From assembly GCA_914767715.1 (NCBI GenBank), contig OU612065.1, positions 34,472,001 through 34,536,000 of the forward strand: DNA of 64,000 nucleotides. The letters run 5' to 3'. Below the pieces are notes generated by a model that did no database searches, was not told the DNA's origin, and saw only the letters and a program-made list of their open reading frames with translations. Positions 43,033-55,934 of the stretch are shown here, one piece after another (position 1 is the stretch's first letter; each line of letters begins with the position of its first letter). The translations under genes and the position numbers were made by a program. Source of the stretch: Membranipora membranacea (lineage: Eukaryota > Bryozoa > Gymnolaemata > Cheilostomatida > Membraniporidae).

Positions 43033-45956
43033 TTCATTTTACACCTTGACCTATAAAAACAGAGCAAGACACATTGTTACACCACTTTCAAAAGAGCACA
43101 TTCTAAAGGCTAAATTTCCAACGTTTGTTTCTTTGCAAAAAATAGAGTGATGCCATCAATTTTCTCATAAAGAAACCCGACCCAGTGACTGTATGGAGCA
43201 GCTGTAAACATCTACGATATACAAGTGGCCACAAAGCCTATAATGTAGAGGTACCTAAATGAACTAAGTAATATCTGCACTTTGCCTGGAGTCTGGGTGG
43301 GGGGTGGGGGGGGGGGGGGGTTGCTCAGACTACACCCTACCCCATCCGTCTATTAAATTTCAGGTTAGCTTGTATGACAATGTAATAATGAAAAATTAAA
43401 GTTGACTTATGTCCAATTGACCTACCATAATGGCCTGCAGTATTGACTCAAATGGAGAGGAACCCAACAGTCCAGTAGCAGAATTACAAGCCTATGTTCT
43501 CTAAGTGATGTTGAGTCCCTTACTGAAGTAGATTACATCTATGCGACTGGTTTATCTGTACACTGTTATCTTCTGTTCTTTTTTCTATAAAAATAAACAC
43601 CAGCATTCACTCTGTAGCAAGGATATTAAAAGCCTACAATGTTAATCATTAATAATTATCCTTTTCTCACATCTCAGCTTCTCCTGAGCTGAAAAAACTG
43701 TATGTACAAGCGGTTCCGAAGTTTTATTTTTCCCTAGAACTAGTGCTAGTATTGGGTAAGAAAAAAATCCAGTATGCTGATACCCAGAGGGCATAGGCGC
43801 GCCTGGGTGTCCCACCTTTTTTCTGCAAAGAGCCAATTTCAAGTTTCCAAATGATAAAAGACCCTGGCTTAGTGGTGTAAGATGGCCTGAGACCCAAGGT
43901 GCCCAGAACAGGCCAGCAGGGGAGGGGCACCAGAGTTTTAAGCGCAAGATAGAGGCACTTGACGTATGGTTGTGAGCAAATCACCAGTTAAAATCTTGCT
44001 AACGCAAAGCTTCAGGCACTGCCACTGGCTATTTGATGAACAATACATCTAATCGAGATCAAGTTTGATCAATTTTGCCGGCGTTAGAACTGGTCAGTGT
44101 GTCAGTAGAGGGGGACATTTAACCTGATCATCTACATATAATCACATGCAAGACCTAACTTTAAAATTGAACAAAACATATTAAACTAAGGCTGTACTGA
44201 TAGGTAAGTAAACATGGAAAGTGTTTAATAGATATCCTAGATCCAACCAATGAGGTATTGATGATGAATGATGAGGCACATGTCAGTTTTGCGCAGTGTA
44301 TTTATAATCCTTGGTGTGTAACCGCAAAATTGTGAAGCAAAAAAATGAGCCACCAATATTTATAACTAGCCATTGGTGCTCATGAGCCCAAGGTTGGGTA
44401 CTAGGTGTTGGTACTAGCTGTTATGTTAAAATCTCCCTGGTGCTTTGCCCGGATCCTGGCAGTGGCCGGGGTATGATCCCTCCGATAAAAATAAGTACCA
44501 CTTATCAAATTGCCCAAAGCCTTGGACGGAGTGATAATATGGGAAACTCTGAATGATCGAAAACTCTAGTGATTGAGCTACTCAAATTAATATAACTATG
44601 TTTGAACATGGATGTCTGTGACAACACTAAACAGTATCCAAGTGCATATTCTCTACTGTTAAAAATGCTTCCACGGCACACAGTTCAATGTAGGAAGCCT
44701 GTCAACACTGTTGTCAACAATTAATAATATATTATACTCGATGAAATTGATTATTTGGCTAAATTTAATTTTGTATGTACCTTTTCATCTTGATAGGCAT
44801 ACAAAAATGGCCGGATTATTTTACGATATCCAGTCACACAGGCTCAAGATTCAAAGAAATACAAACTGACAAAGGTAATGACCAATGCGAATATAACTTG
44901 TTTTGTTCCAAGCATTTAATATAAAAAGGGCCAAAGAGCACAGTATGTAAATATTTCTCAGTCAGCCTTGTCAGAAGGCTACTTCTCAGGGACTTTTATA
45001 CTTGAGCTTTCTTATCTACTTGATTACTGTTATGTGCGGTCATGTAAAAGCCTAACAAAAAACACTGTACAAAATGTAAATTTGTATATGGTAAACAGAG
45101 TTACCAAATTTCTTCAATATTGCGCCAATAAACAAAAAATAGAGAATGAAAATTCATGTAAGATTCTCCATATTACTGTATTGAATGTATTAGTTGGGCT
45201 ATCAAAAAACCGAGATGTAGCCTAAGCCCACATGTGTGTGACAACGAATTGTGCAGATGTCAATGAATCTGAACTTAAAACTCAACGAAGACAGACCATC
45301 AGTCTAAGGCTCTAAGGAGGCAAAGAGCAAGAAAAAGAAACATGTGCACTATAGCATGCATGGTTTTGAAAGGAGTCTTTCTTCAAAACCCTTGGGCCTG
45401 TGATATAATATCAATGAGTGACTAATCCATCATATGATCTGAGGTTTTTCTTTTAATTGTATTGACGCTTATTATTTTCGATGTTAAAAATATTTGCTAA
45501 GGGCAAAAAGATCTCCACAAAGTCATAACTTTGGATTATTATTTTGCAAAATCCCCATCATATAACAGTTCTAAGTCTTAAATCCTTTATGCCTAAGCAT
45601 GAGATACTGAATATCTACAACTGCTTTAGCCTAATTCCCTCTGATTACAGAACAGAAACTTAACAAAGAGTTTAATCAATGAACTAGAGAACATCCAATG
45701 GTTGAATCTCGGCTAATCGTTGGTCATCCCTATTCATATCATTCACTTTGATCAAGGTGACTATTAGTACTTATTATGCCATGACTTTGACTTAATCCTT
45801 TCTATTCTATTGTCTTATTTTAAACTTATATTTAGTCAAACAAACTATTCTTCTGCTGTGGCTAAAAATGTCTGCACGCTCTGACCCGAGAGCACCAGCA
45901 GAAGTTACTGTGGGATAAAATCACAAGCCTGTTTCTGTCCCAAGGCTGAGAAATAA

Positions 45957-46052
45957 AGGTGCCTTAAGGGCGCCATGTTGTTCTCAGTTTGCAGGCAGGT
46001 CGGAGCTGACCTGTGGCGCCAATTGAGCCCAGTAGACAGTAGAGTTCAGCGG
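45957..46052 (-). mobile_element. fragment of the SINE-like repeat seen at 10905
   Basis: Shares GTGCCTTAAGGGCG, TTCTCAGTTT, GCAGGCAGGTCGGAGC and GCCCAGTAGACAGTAGA with 10950-11045 in the same orientation. The tRNA-like head is missing. Confidence 0.6.
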
Positions 46053-46515
46053 ATAAAAATGATAATTATGATAGATAGGATATCTAACTTACTGTAGCTG
46101 TCTTGTTGTCTTTTTTTTCCTTCTTTAATTCCTGGCACTAATCTCTGGCTACTTCAAGTCTTATCAAAATTTGTACATTGACTACAGCTGAAACAATCGA
46201 AGAATATGTAAATCACCTTCCGATCCGTTCAGTTATCGATATCCTCATCACAATCATATCATATGCTGGAACAAAGAAAGCCATTGAAGAGGGCATCAAA
46301 TCAGCACAAAGGACGCTGTGCATTGTCCCTACATCTAGGCCCTATCCTATCTCATTCATGGATCTAGTTACCTTCCTATGTATCTCTGACTTCTTGCCAG
46401 GGTGCAATCTGCAACTAAATGCTATGAATTCTCTTAGCATTGTTGTCATTTTTTACACAACAGAACAACAAAACCAAAACCAGAAATAGTAGTACTAGCT
46501 AGTAGAAGAAGTAGA

Positions 46516-46554
46516 AGGTAGGTAGTACAGTAGACACTACTGTACTACCTACCT
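46516..46554. repeat. perfect 17-bp hairpin
   Basis: AGGTAGGTAGTACAGTA (46516-46532), loop GACAC, then the exact reverse complement (46538-46554). It lies in a stretch of about 130 bp that is unusually rich in TAG/CTA trinucleotides. The stem is too short for a typical pre-miRNA. Confidence 0.9.
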
Positions 46555-48726
46555 ACATACCTAGGTAGTGCAACAGTAGAGTGCAGGCAGGTGAGGTAGT
46601 CACTACCTACACACTCTAGTAGATAGTAAGTGTTACTACTTGAAATGCTGGTGCCTTGATACATTTGATGCAAATACATTCACTTTATTTCACTCCCCTC
46701 AGATCAGAGTTGGTTATGAAGCTGAGATTTGGTAAGTAGCCAGCTGCGACTGTTTGAATTAGGTCTGTCAAGGGCTTGGGTCTGTTAGGAGGATAACCGT
46801 TAAAAAAAAATTAATCAGCTTAGCCAAGCCTCCTATCGAGATTTACAAGAGGAAATAAATATTGAGGGCAGAAAGTAGCGCCCAAACTCAGGTTATTATA
46901 CGGAACAAAGGTATCTACTACCTTGACACTCATTTATTGAGAGTAATAATTCTTTACATAATCTGTCAATAATGTCAATATATTTCATGTTATTAAATTT
47001 TTGAAATTAAGAATTTTGAATTTAAAAAGTAAGAATAAGGTCATTATGCTGAAAAATCATTTCATTAGGAATTTTAATTGACAAGTTGCCAAATTGACCA
47101 ATCAACTGTGATGTTACTCAAAAGTCAAAGAAGAAGTTAGCTGCTAGCTGATTGCACAGAGCTTTTGTCCATTATCTAGCAGAAATGTAAATCTTTGCTA
47201 CATACATGCCTTCCTTGGTCAATGATCAGTGTTGCACTATTTTTTTTATCCCCAGCATAACATTCTAGTTGATGATATGTTTTCAGTTGCACGAACAATG
47301 AACCTGCTACTTGTTCAGCCCAGCCATGGTGATCAGGATTATTATTATTATGTTGATTGGAGGAGTATGCATGTTATCACCATTCTCTCTGATGATGTTA
47401 TGTGTATTATTTGTGATGATTATGATAGATAAAGATATGATTTGATTATGATGATAACAATGATGAAGTTAGTTGAGTTGGTTGTTTCACCTGTTTGTTG
47501 TCTCTCTACTCTACTGCCCTCTGCGGGTAAAACTCGTTATCACAAATTTCAATAATTTTGGTTGGGATTAGAAAATTATCAAAAATAGTTTTCAATAATT
47601 TGAAGACAAGTCACAAATGAAGTATAGATCATTTCATTTTATGGGCCTGCTCTGAAACTTGCAGGCCTACACATTTATTATTCAATTGACATTTTGTCCA
47701 TCATGCTAACTGATTTAATTTATCAACCACAGTCACAGTGACAGTGCAGTGGGTAGGACTAGGTAGGCCTACACGTCACATGGGACTGCCAGTCCCAGGA
47801 GCCCACCCACCCATGCACTAAGTTAAGTGAGTTGGTTCAAGCTAGCTTACTTCTAGTGATAGTTTGTTGGTACCTACGTAGTGTCATAGTTGCCGTACGT
47901 GGAAATGGGAATGTCAATCTCTCAGGGTGAGAGATAATTAATCGGAGACAACTTGTGATTACACTCTTTCTCCTCTACTGAAAGAAAAAGCAACCCAACT
48001 GCCAAACTAGTCATCAACGACATGGCAAGACAATCAAATTGATACAAGGGAAAAGTGCTTCATCAAAGGTCTAATTGTAGCGTTTCTACCAAACCTAAGG
48101 CTTTAACCAATAGACCTAGACAGGACACCAAATACACCTAGTGAGGCACTAAGTTCTAGGATATGTTTTCACTTTGGATTGTGAAGTAGCAATGATGATA
48201 TCATTGACTTGCAGCCCCCAGCTCAGTTTTCTGTTGCTAACTTCATCACGTTTGATCCGATATTAAGTGAAAAATTGGTTGACATTTAGCAGCATTATGT
48301 TATTGTTTAATGTTGGTTTTTCTACAAAAATTTCTTGTAAATGAACATTATTATCAAATTGTTCACGACAAGCTGCTAAATTATTTGCTATTTTCAAAAA
48401 AATCGATCGAAGCTATAGATTGTATTATCAATAAAAAAACTGGGATGTGAACTGCATGTCAATGATAACTTATGTTAACCCTACTACAATTCAATGTCGA
48501 CACGTCACAAAATATTAAATGTCTCAATGCTAATGCTCCATATAGCGTCCTATCTGGGTTGATTATTCAGTATAGGGTGTTGACTCAACTAGGCGACTTG
48601 CATAGTTCGACTCCCTCCCAATGAACAAGATCAAACTCAGGATTTGTGATAAAGGCCTGTGGCTTACGTTCATGTAATGTTAAAATTTATGTTGAATGCA
48701 GATCGGATCCCCAGCTCAAATCGACA

Positions 48727-51700
48727 ATGATGTTGAGTCCGTTGATGATGGAGCAAGACAAAACCACGGTGTCTCCTGGAACAAGCCGTGATGGGAATTT
48801 CCTTGGTGATCTTGGCAAACCAACAATGCGAGGCATCAGAAAATGTACTAAATGCGGATTACTCAATGGTACAAGAGGCACGAGATGTAAAAATACAACA
48901 TGCGGTATGCTATTTAAGAGTGCGGAGAAACTTAAACCTACTGGACCTGAAGCGGTTAAACTTATAACAGGTTAGTAGAGATTATAGCTCTGGAAAGAGG
49001 GATTGTTTAAAATCAGTTTAGTCCACAATTAATTATCAAACACGTTGCGCTGCCACTTGGCAAATAGGAAAATGCCTGCCTGACAAGGCTAGGTATATTA
49101 TGATAATGAATTTAACACACAGGGAATCTGTCAAACGCCTTGCTTCCTTTCTTTTAGGGATTGAAGGGCCTGACATGATTTCAACTGAGCTGACCCTGTT
49201 AAGCCTGCTGACCACAACTTACTCGAAAAATGGCTGAATCAGGTTAAACCTCCCGTTGTTATTGTACTTTTTTCATGTAGACCCTGGGATTCAGATATAC
49301 TCAGTACGTACTAAGACAGGAGACACCCGAGGGTTTGTTCAGTTACCTATTGTACAGGATTTAGATGGTAACCCTGCAGTTGTTGATGTGGGTATTGTAT
49401 GCAGTGCTGCTAAATGCTACGTCGAGACTTGTGGGAGAGCCAAAAATGATGGGTTAGATCCATGTTTTCATATTCGATCTTCTGTTGAAGCTCTAGGTAA
49501 GTTACAGAATCTTGTTCTCAAGATCACAAGGGCCTTAATTTACATGCCTACTACTTCATATTTATGCTTTGCATCGAATATACTTTTTTTAACAGAGCAC
49601 TCAAAAAACAATGATTTTATCATAAAATATTCATCCAATAATTAATATAGGTACTACATAATATATACATGCATACATTAAACACTGGCCTGATAAATAA
49701 CTAGGCTTTTTGATCAACTGTTAGAATAAACCTACCACTATAGGACACTTGATCTCAAAGTTCAGCCCTATCTCACATATGTTGCATTAGAAAGTTGATA
49801 TCAATATTTTGTTGTATATTCTAGAGGAGGCCTCGCCTTTGTCATTCAAGAACTCAATACTGAACTCGATGCCAATATCTGGTGAAATGAGGCAGCAGAT
49901 ATGGGCATATGCTACAGAAAAACCCGGGCCTCTCGTGCAAAGAGTTAGTAAAAATATCATGGTAGTGAAGACTGCAGTGACAGCTAAGAATCCGCTTGGA
50001 TACCTGCATTATACATTCTTACCGGCTAAGAAAGATGAAAAGAGATTCGTCTGCTCTTGTAAGGAATCTAAGGTATGCTTGACTTTTTGATATTGTACTG
50101 GGCTGTGCTATCAGATTACCCCGTTGTTTTGATAATTGAAACTGGTATAGCCTACCAATAAATTATCCACCAAACTTCATTTAAGTTTGTGAAATGTCCA
50201 ATTTTGTCTTTGTGTGCGCATAAATGTTTAGAATGATATGCATAAGTAAGGTATATGATAAAAGTCTTGATGTAATTGTTTGATGTCGAGATGGAACAAA
50301 AGAAGTATCTTTCTTCATTACTTCAAGTTCCTGCTTCGATATCATGGTTTTAACATTATGCACCCGCATTGGCCAAGTTACTATGATTCGATGTCAGAGT
50401 CTAACTACAGAAATCGTTAATAGTTTCATAATGCCTCTGTCATGATTTCACAGATGGGTAGGGTGACTATGTCCGAGTCTGAGAGCGGTACAGAATGTGT
50501 GTACAGGATTCAGCGCTGTGTTCACTTCTACGCATGTGTCATCGCTTTCGCCAGCGATGAAGAACTCAGCAAGGAATTCAAGTTTGCAATAGATGCTGAT
50601 GACGAGATCCTGGAGCGACCAGTAGTATCAGGAAGGGTGGAGATTGAGGCGTCCCCACTTACACAGGCTGAGAACTCTGTGGCTATAGAATCAGTTACAG
50701 AATCATCATCGGTGCTTACAGAGTGTGAGACTGATTTAGCTGGTAAGACTCTCATAGATCCACAGGGTAAGACGGAGGAGATAATTATCAGTACTAATGA
50801 CGCTGGTATCGAGTTTGTCACAACAGAGAGAAGTCCAGGTAAACGCCCACATCAGCAGCCGTATGTAGTTCCCTTCCCTGGAGCTTCTAGGAGATTCAAA
50901 CCAGACTCAGGTAATTGACTTACCGATTAATTTATTGTACTCTTTCAAAATGATAATACAGATCATATTGTGAAGAAAGGCTAAGGACTAATAGTATGGT
51001 ATGCGCTCAACTCAATGAACACCTCTGGAAGCCACCAGATTATGTTGTAATGAATCAGGAGTTTGAATTGCGATTTGTATTTAGCCGTGAGAAGGCCAAC
51101 ATTATGCGTTTGAATTAACAAGAGCACTGAATTCAGTTGAGTTTATATCATGTCTGATCCAATGCTCTCCAACTTGGAGTTGCTCCCCCTTCAAACTGCC
51201 AGCTGAATGTTCACCCCTTTGCTGACAGCTTACAGGCATAATGTGAGCAACCTGGAATGAAAACTATTCTGATTGATTCAAACTTGACCTTATTTTCGTT
51301 CAGTCAGCTGTTCTATTTTAAGCATCCCTCTCCTGAATCGTTCCCGATATCAATGAGTTTTTTTTTGCTGCTTACAGTGATAATCAAACCACAGACAGAT
51401 AAGAATCACAGACCTTTTCTAAGCTGGTTACACTTTGCTACAGAGAGAATTAATGCTTCCATGCACTACTCACTTCCTGGTGAGTTGCCTTTATCCACTT
51501 CTTTCTGTATCCTGCTATAATGGTACTTTTTGATCTCTATACAGGAACAAGAATGCTACTATAGCTGGAGTGCTTCAATGTAGACAGAGGGTTTTATTTT
51601 AAAGGGCAACCAAGGTTTCAAACAACTTCTCATTGAAGGCCATTGCTTAATAGCAGATTGCACCTTCTGCATGGGGAAAAAGACAAAATATAATTCGGAT

Positions 51701-54700
51701 GATTATTCAGCCAGAATTCTTGTGAAACATTTCATCAATTAGGTACTCAAACTCAGCTAAAAGAGAATACCACATAGCAGTTTCCTGTTCCTGTTATTAT
51801 TTAGCCTGTGCTCTATAAATATTACAGCAAAGTCTTGGAACCTCCCCTAAACTGAAGTGTTACCCAGCTTAGAGTCAGCAACTACTTTGAGTTTTGCACC
51901 GCGTAATGCACAAAGCTGATGCTGCCCAGCACATTATTTGCTACCCATTAATGCTTTGCTGCGAAACCTTGGTTGCCCTTTAAGCTCAGGTTTGGGTTTG
52001 TGGCCTCGCGTTATCAGAACACCGCCCATCAGGTGGCTGCTAATAGAAGGCAACCAGCAGCTGACACAACTAAAGTCTACAGTATCAGATTGATAACTTT
52101 AAATTCTACATCACTACTGATACGTAACTCCTTTATTAATTCCATGGGTAATTCGAAGAATTACAAGTTTCTTCTGTAACGCAATCTCTGAAATTTTAGG
52201 TAACCCGAGGCCGCTTGAGTTCCACATACCTATGATATACTGGGATCACCTGATGCAGCGTATGTCCCCTGGTGCTTACGGTAAGAACAGACTGCCTAAC
52301 AGCTCTGAGATGATTACTAGGACAGGGAGCCCTCCACTGGGTACATTTAATAAATACTCCTGGTATATCACAGAACTGTCACATCTCAGGAAAATATTCG
52401 ATACTCCCGAGGTAAGTGTATGGAGGACCACAGTTTAGGTATCGTAACTAAGACAAAACTATCACAATCAGTAAAAATAGCACAGACAAAAGTGTAAGGA
52501 TTATGTCCCATTCTCACTTGCTTTATTCCGTTATTATGAATCTTTGAAATTAGACTACTTCACTTTTTTATATGCTGCTATGTTGCAATCAGGTCTTGGA
52601 TCAACAGAACACATTTTATTAGGAGTGTTTTCTGAACAATACACTACATGCCCACCTATATATCTAGTGAAGTATAATCATTTGATGATATAACTGTAAT
52701 ATGATATATATCAAGTCAATTTATATGTATCTCATGGGTACTCGCTTTAGCTGAGGAAAGTGTCAGGGTTTTCATTGTGTGGATAAAACTTGTAACTGAA
52801 GGGACAATTCCATCACCTGAATTATCCACAATTTTTTCTGCTTTATATAGATAGCACTGTCAGTGAGTAAGTATTATGACAGGACACCTGACGGTAGTTA
52901 TCATCTCTCTATGACACCCAGAGTACAGGTAGACGCTATGAATAACCCTATAGGTGATCAAATGGGGACAACTCGATCCAGAGACAACCATGAATATAAA
53001 ACTTTTCTTAGAGTTGGTGAGTTATTCAATCAAAGTTTGCCACACCTGAGACCCAGAACCTGTGCTGGCAAAAGAACACCTACCCCTCTTAAGAATTTCA
53101 ATTCAGCAGATTGTTCTTTTTACTGTCATATAGTGTATACTAAGAATACATTATATGACTACTTTTGATACTGATATATTTTACTTAATCGTGCTGAGTT
53201 ATATCAATTATTAAGTTGTTCTACCTCATAAGACAAGACAAAATGTGTTCCAAACCGTAAAAAAATAATCTTTTCTCGGTTTATTATCGCCTATGGTGAG
53301 ATTATTAAGCTCTGCAGGATATATACTGACACCTCCAGTGATGAACGCTCATTAATGCTCATCTAAGATAGGCTAGTCTGCAGTCAGCGTATATAGACTG
53401 CTTCTACACCTCTGGGTACAGCAACTAAAGATGAACGCCCACAGTGAAGCATTTTGAATTTGATTAAATTTAGCCTCGAGTTATAATTAATTTGTATGCC
53501 TTTCTATTTGGACAGGAAAGCACGGTAACCAGGGTTTAATGTCTGCGTTTGTGATAGAGTGGGTACCAGATATATACCCAGCATCGGGGATGGGTAAGTC
53601 TTAGATCCTCAGTCTTCACTTACGCCACTAGTATTTTCCTTTCTGGTGCTTATTTGGGCTCGTGACCGGCGGTGACCTTCAGACGGTAGCATGCTAAGCT
53701 ATTCATGTGAGGAATTGATTGGCCCCTGTCTTGAAACTTGGCCACTTTCACGCAACAACATATCGATTTCCAAGTGGCAAATTAGTCAACTACCAATATG
53801 GGGTATAATAGCGCAGTAACTGTCTATTGATTAATGTATTTTATATTTAATTACCCTATTCATAACTGTCGGTCCGCCCCTTCTCCGACACAATGTCTGA
53901 TACATTAAGGAGAAGCTAATTTCCCTCTACACGATAATGTGGATAATGTGTACGTGGTAATGTATTATTGATGTCAGCCAAAGTGCCTCAAATCATCCCT
54001 GATTGACCTGAGGGCCTGTCTAAAAAACCTGCACAGCTAATAGCTGATGTAAATGCTGCTGGCGTAATGGGTTTTTATTGTCACATAGATCCATGCTCTC
54101 ATAATCGATCCATTTTCCATCTTAGGAACTAACTGGTTGGAGCAGCTTTTCTTTTAAAGTGAAGGCAATACCCAATATTTGTGATTAACAGATTAACAGA
54201 ACACTGGTCATAGCCAGAATATAGTCATGACAGTAACACTGGTCAGCACAAAGCATTCCTTTATTGCTAAATATGTTGAAACCATAGATATCCATGTGAC
54301 GGATTGGGGCAGGTGTAGACAGCCTTGACTGAAAATATCCACACTCCAGGCCCGGTGTAATTCATGTTATGGCGATTTGTGTTTCTCAACCTCTAGGTGT
54401 CCTTGCAAGGATAGTTTGAGTAAAAACTGCACCCAATAATGTATCGGATGAACCATCAGCAGCGAAAAATTGGCCATTCATATTTTCTGTCGCATCAGAC
54501 GCCCTAAATTCAAATTCTCTTCGGAATAAATTATGGCCCAATCCTAGCAAGGGTTTGTCCAACATATTATTAAAAACAATTCCCGGAATACAACACTCGC
54601 AGTAACAAGAAAGAGAACATTTACATCTTGGGAATTGGGAAAACAGGCCAGAAATAGAATCTCAACAGACTATCTTCAACGAGCACACCTCCACCAATAG

Positions 54701-55357
54701 AACATTTAACATCCATCCCAGATTGATCAGTCATTCTCTTAATATGTTATCGGTGACCTAAAAATTACAATAACTTGCATTATGTGGTCACAACAGATTC
54801 TTGGAAAACACCATACGCAATAACAAAAATGAGAAAATGTCCATAATGGGAAGGGTAAAATTAGTCTCATCATGCTATCTCCAATGACCAAATCACCAAT
54901 GGGAAATTTTTCTCCCTTTTTTCTCATCATTTGCCATAATCTATTCGGCGTGTTATGTAGCACAACCTACCAGGATGATATTGTTTGCTAGATATTAGGT
55001 GTATGACAATAATTTGTCACATCAATCCCTGAATGATCAATTAATATTTCTTTTAATGCTATCATTGTCATAAACAATTTAGAAATATGCATCGTGGGAT
55101 ACTCTTGATCATACATCAGATGACTTGTCTTTATTACAGGGGAGCTAACCTTCACGTTCCAGTACAGTCATATGATAGACGGCCTGGCCCCAGCGGTGGA
55201 TGATGACTTAGTACATCATGTTATAGAGACGTCAACAAGCCCGAGACAAACTCAGAATATTATCATCGAGACAAGCATGGCTGTGAACAAACACTCTCAA
55301 CGTAACGTTATCATCGAGCCTTCCGAATGGGTGATTGAAAACAACGAGTCAGTTTAA
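48727..55357 (+). CDS. C2orf42: C2orf42 homologue (zinc-binding protein of unknown function)
   Basis: Exons 48727-48970, 49281-49496, 49825-50072, 50454-50910, 51378-51479, 52200-52411, 52851-53016, 53516-53593, 55140-55357 give 646 residues, all phases consistent. Start: ATG at 48727, the first of two adjacent ATGs; later Met codons at 48745/48748 are also possible. Signatures shared with vertebrate C2orf42: [19 protein letters not shown] with a CX2CX10CX4C cluster ([14 protein letters not shown]); [23 protein letters not shown]; a CxC...CxH set (FVCSCK then RCVHFYAC) like a SWIM zinc finger; the F-H-I-P and [12 protein letters not shown] region; and [11 protein letters not shown]. Biochemical function is unknown in the family. 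The central acidic insert (about residues 255-385) is poorly conserved. It lies tail-to-tail with the RGS gene, 577 bp apart. Confidence 0.93.
53594..55139 (+). other. last intron of C2orf42 homologue
   Basis: 1.55 kb with a clean gtaagt donor and a ttattacag acceptor. No ORF, repeat family or RNA gene recognised. Confidence 0.6.
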
Positions 55358-55387
55358 GCAAGGAGTCTTTAACTCCTTGGTTTAAGC
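55352..55387. mobile_element. 20-nt palindromic insert with perfect 8-bp direct repeats at the C2orf42 stop
   Basis: GTTTAAGC at 55352-55359 and 55380-55387 flank AAGGAGTCTTTAACTCCTTG. Including the C of the left repeat, the arms CAAGGAGT and ACTCCTTG pair around CTTTA. The left direct repeat contains the TAA stop of C2orf42 (55355-55357), so the insert begins two bases after the stop. The 3'-UTR hairpin would be transcribed. The core is nearly identical to that at 62713. Confidence 0.7.
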
Positions 55388-55788
55388 CTGTTGAGCAAAG
55401 GAGCGTTACATTGTGTGAATGTGATCAATGTGGTATTGGTGTAAATAATAGTATTAGCGATTTCAAAGCCACAGTATTACCAGTAAGCAGCTTGGGTCAA
55501 TAATTATGTTACTTTCACAAATTTCTTCCTTTTGTAAATTGCTCTTTGGGAGAAGTTAACTAGACTTAAGAATCTCTGCCAGATGTTTTGACATGGAGAC
55601 TTCGGTGATTGTTGAAACTGAATTCATAAACCTCTGTGAAAGTTTGCTTAGCCTCACAGCTATGGTCTTTCGTCTCTATAGTTTTTGATGATGAATAGTT
55701 TTGTACAGGTTTGATTTGAATATATTATATCCAATACATAAGATACCGTTATATTTGAGACCTTGATTGGAATAGTAGAATACAGCAG

Positions 55789-55794
55789 TTTATT
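55789..55794 (-). promoter_or_regulatory. candidate poly(A) signal of the RGS gene
   Basis: AATAAA on the minus strand (TTTATT on plus), about 140 bp past the RGS stop in the short space between the two convergent genes. The RGS and C2orf42 3' UTRs may overlap here. Confidence 0.45.
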
Positions 55795-55934
55795 CAATAA
55801 TATTACTCTGTTTGGCAGAAAGGAAAAAATTCTTTGCTAAAAAAGAGACAAACAAGTTCTAAGGATAAATTATATTTTACTTGCAGGAACAAATAAGTTC
55901 ATGTTCAGAATCGTATTGCATCTCCATGGTTTAT

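Larger units (their letters stand above)
43033..48726. other. 5.7-kb gene-poor interval
   Basis: Lies between the 5' end of the transporter gene (minus) and the first coding exon of C2orf42 (plus), so promoters and non-coding 5' exons of both may be here. It contains a poly-G tract at about 43297-43320, a SINE relic (45957-46052) and a perfect hairpin (46516-46554). Short open frames such as 46178-46489 show no known domain and no splice context. I see no additional gene. Confidence 0.6.

Noticed and set aside
43642-43984. Two overlapping minus-strand ORFs in a GC-richer patch
   Set aside because: No domain recognised; the GC-rich patch may be an old repeat but I found no second copy in the window.
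44968-45225. 85-codon open frame
   Set aside because: No family resemblance, no neighbouring exons, AT-rich codons typical of chance frames.
45362-45390. GGTTTTGAA...TTCAAAACC hairpin containing AGGAGTCTTT, similar to the mini-insert core
   Set aside because: The flanks are inverted, not direct repeats, and the core is not palindromic, so it does not fit the mini-insert pattern.
46178-46489. 103-codon open frame in the gene-poor interval
   Set aside because: No recognisable domain, no splice context, low-complexity end, and it lies beside AT-rich repeats. Most likely a chance ORF.
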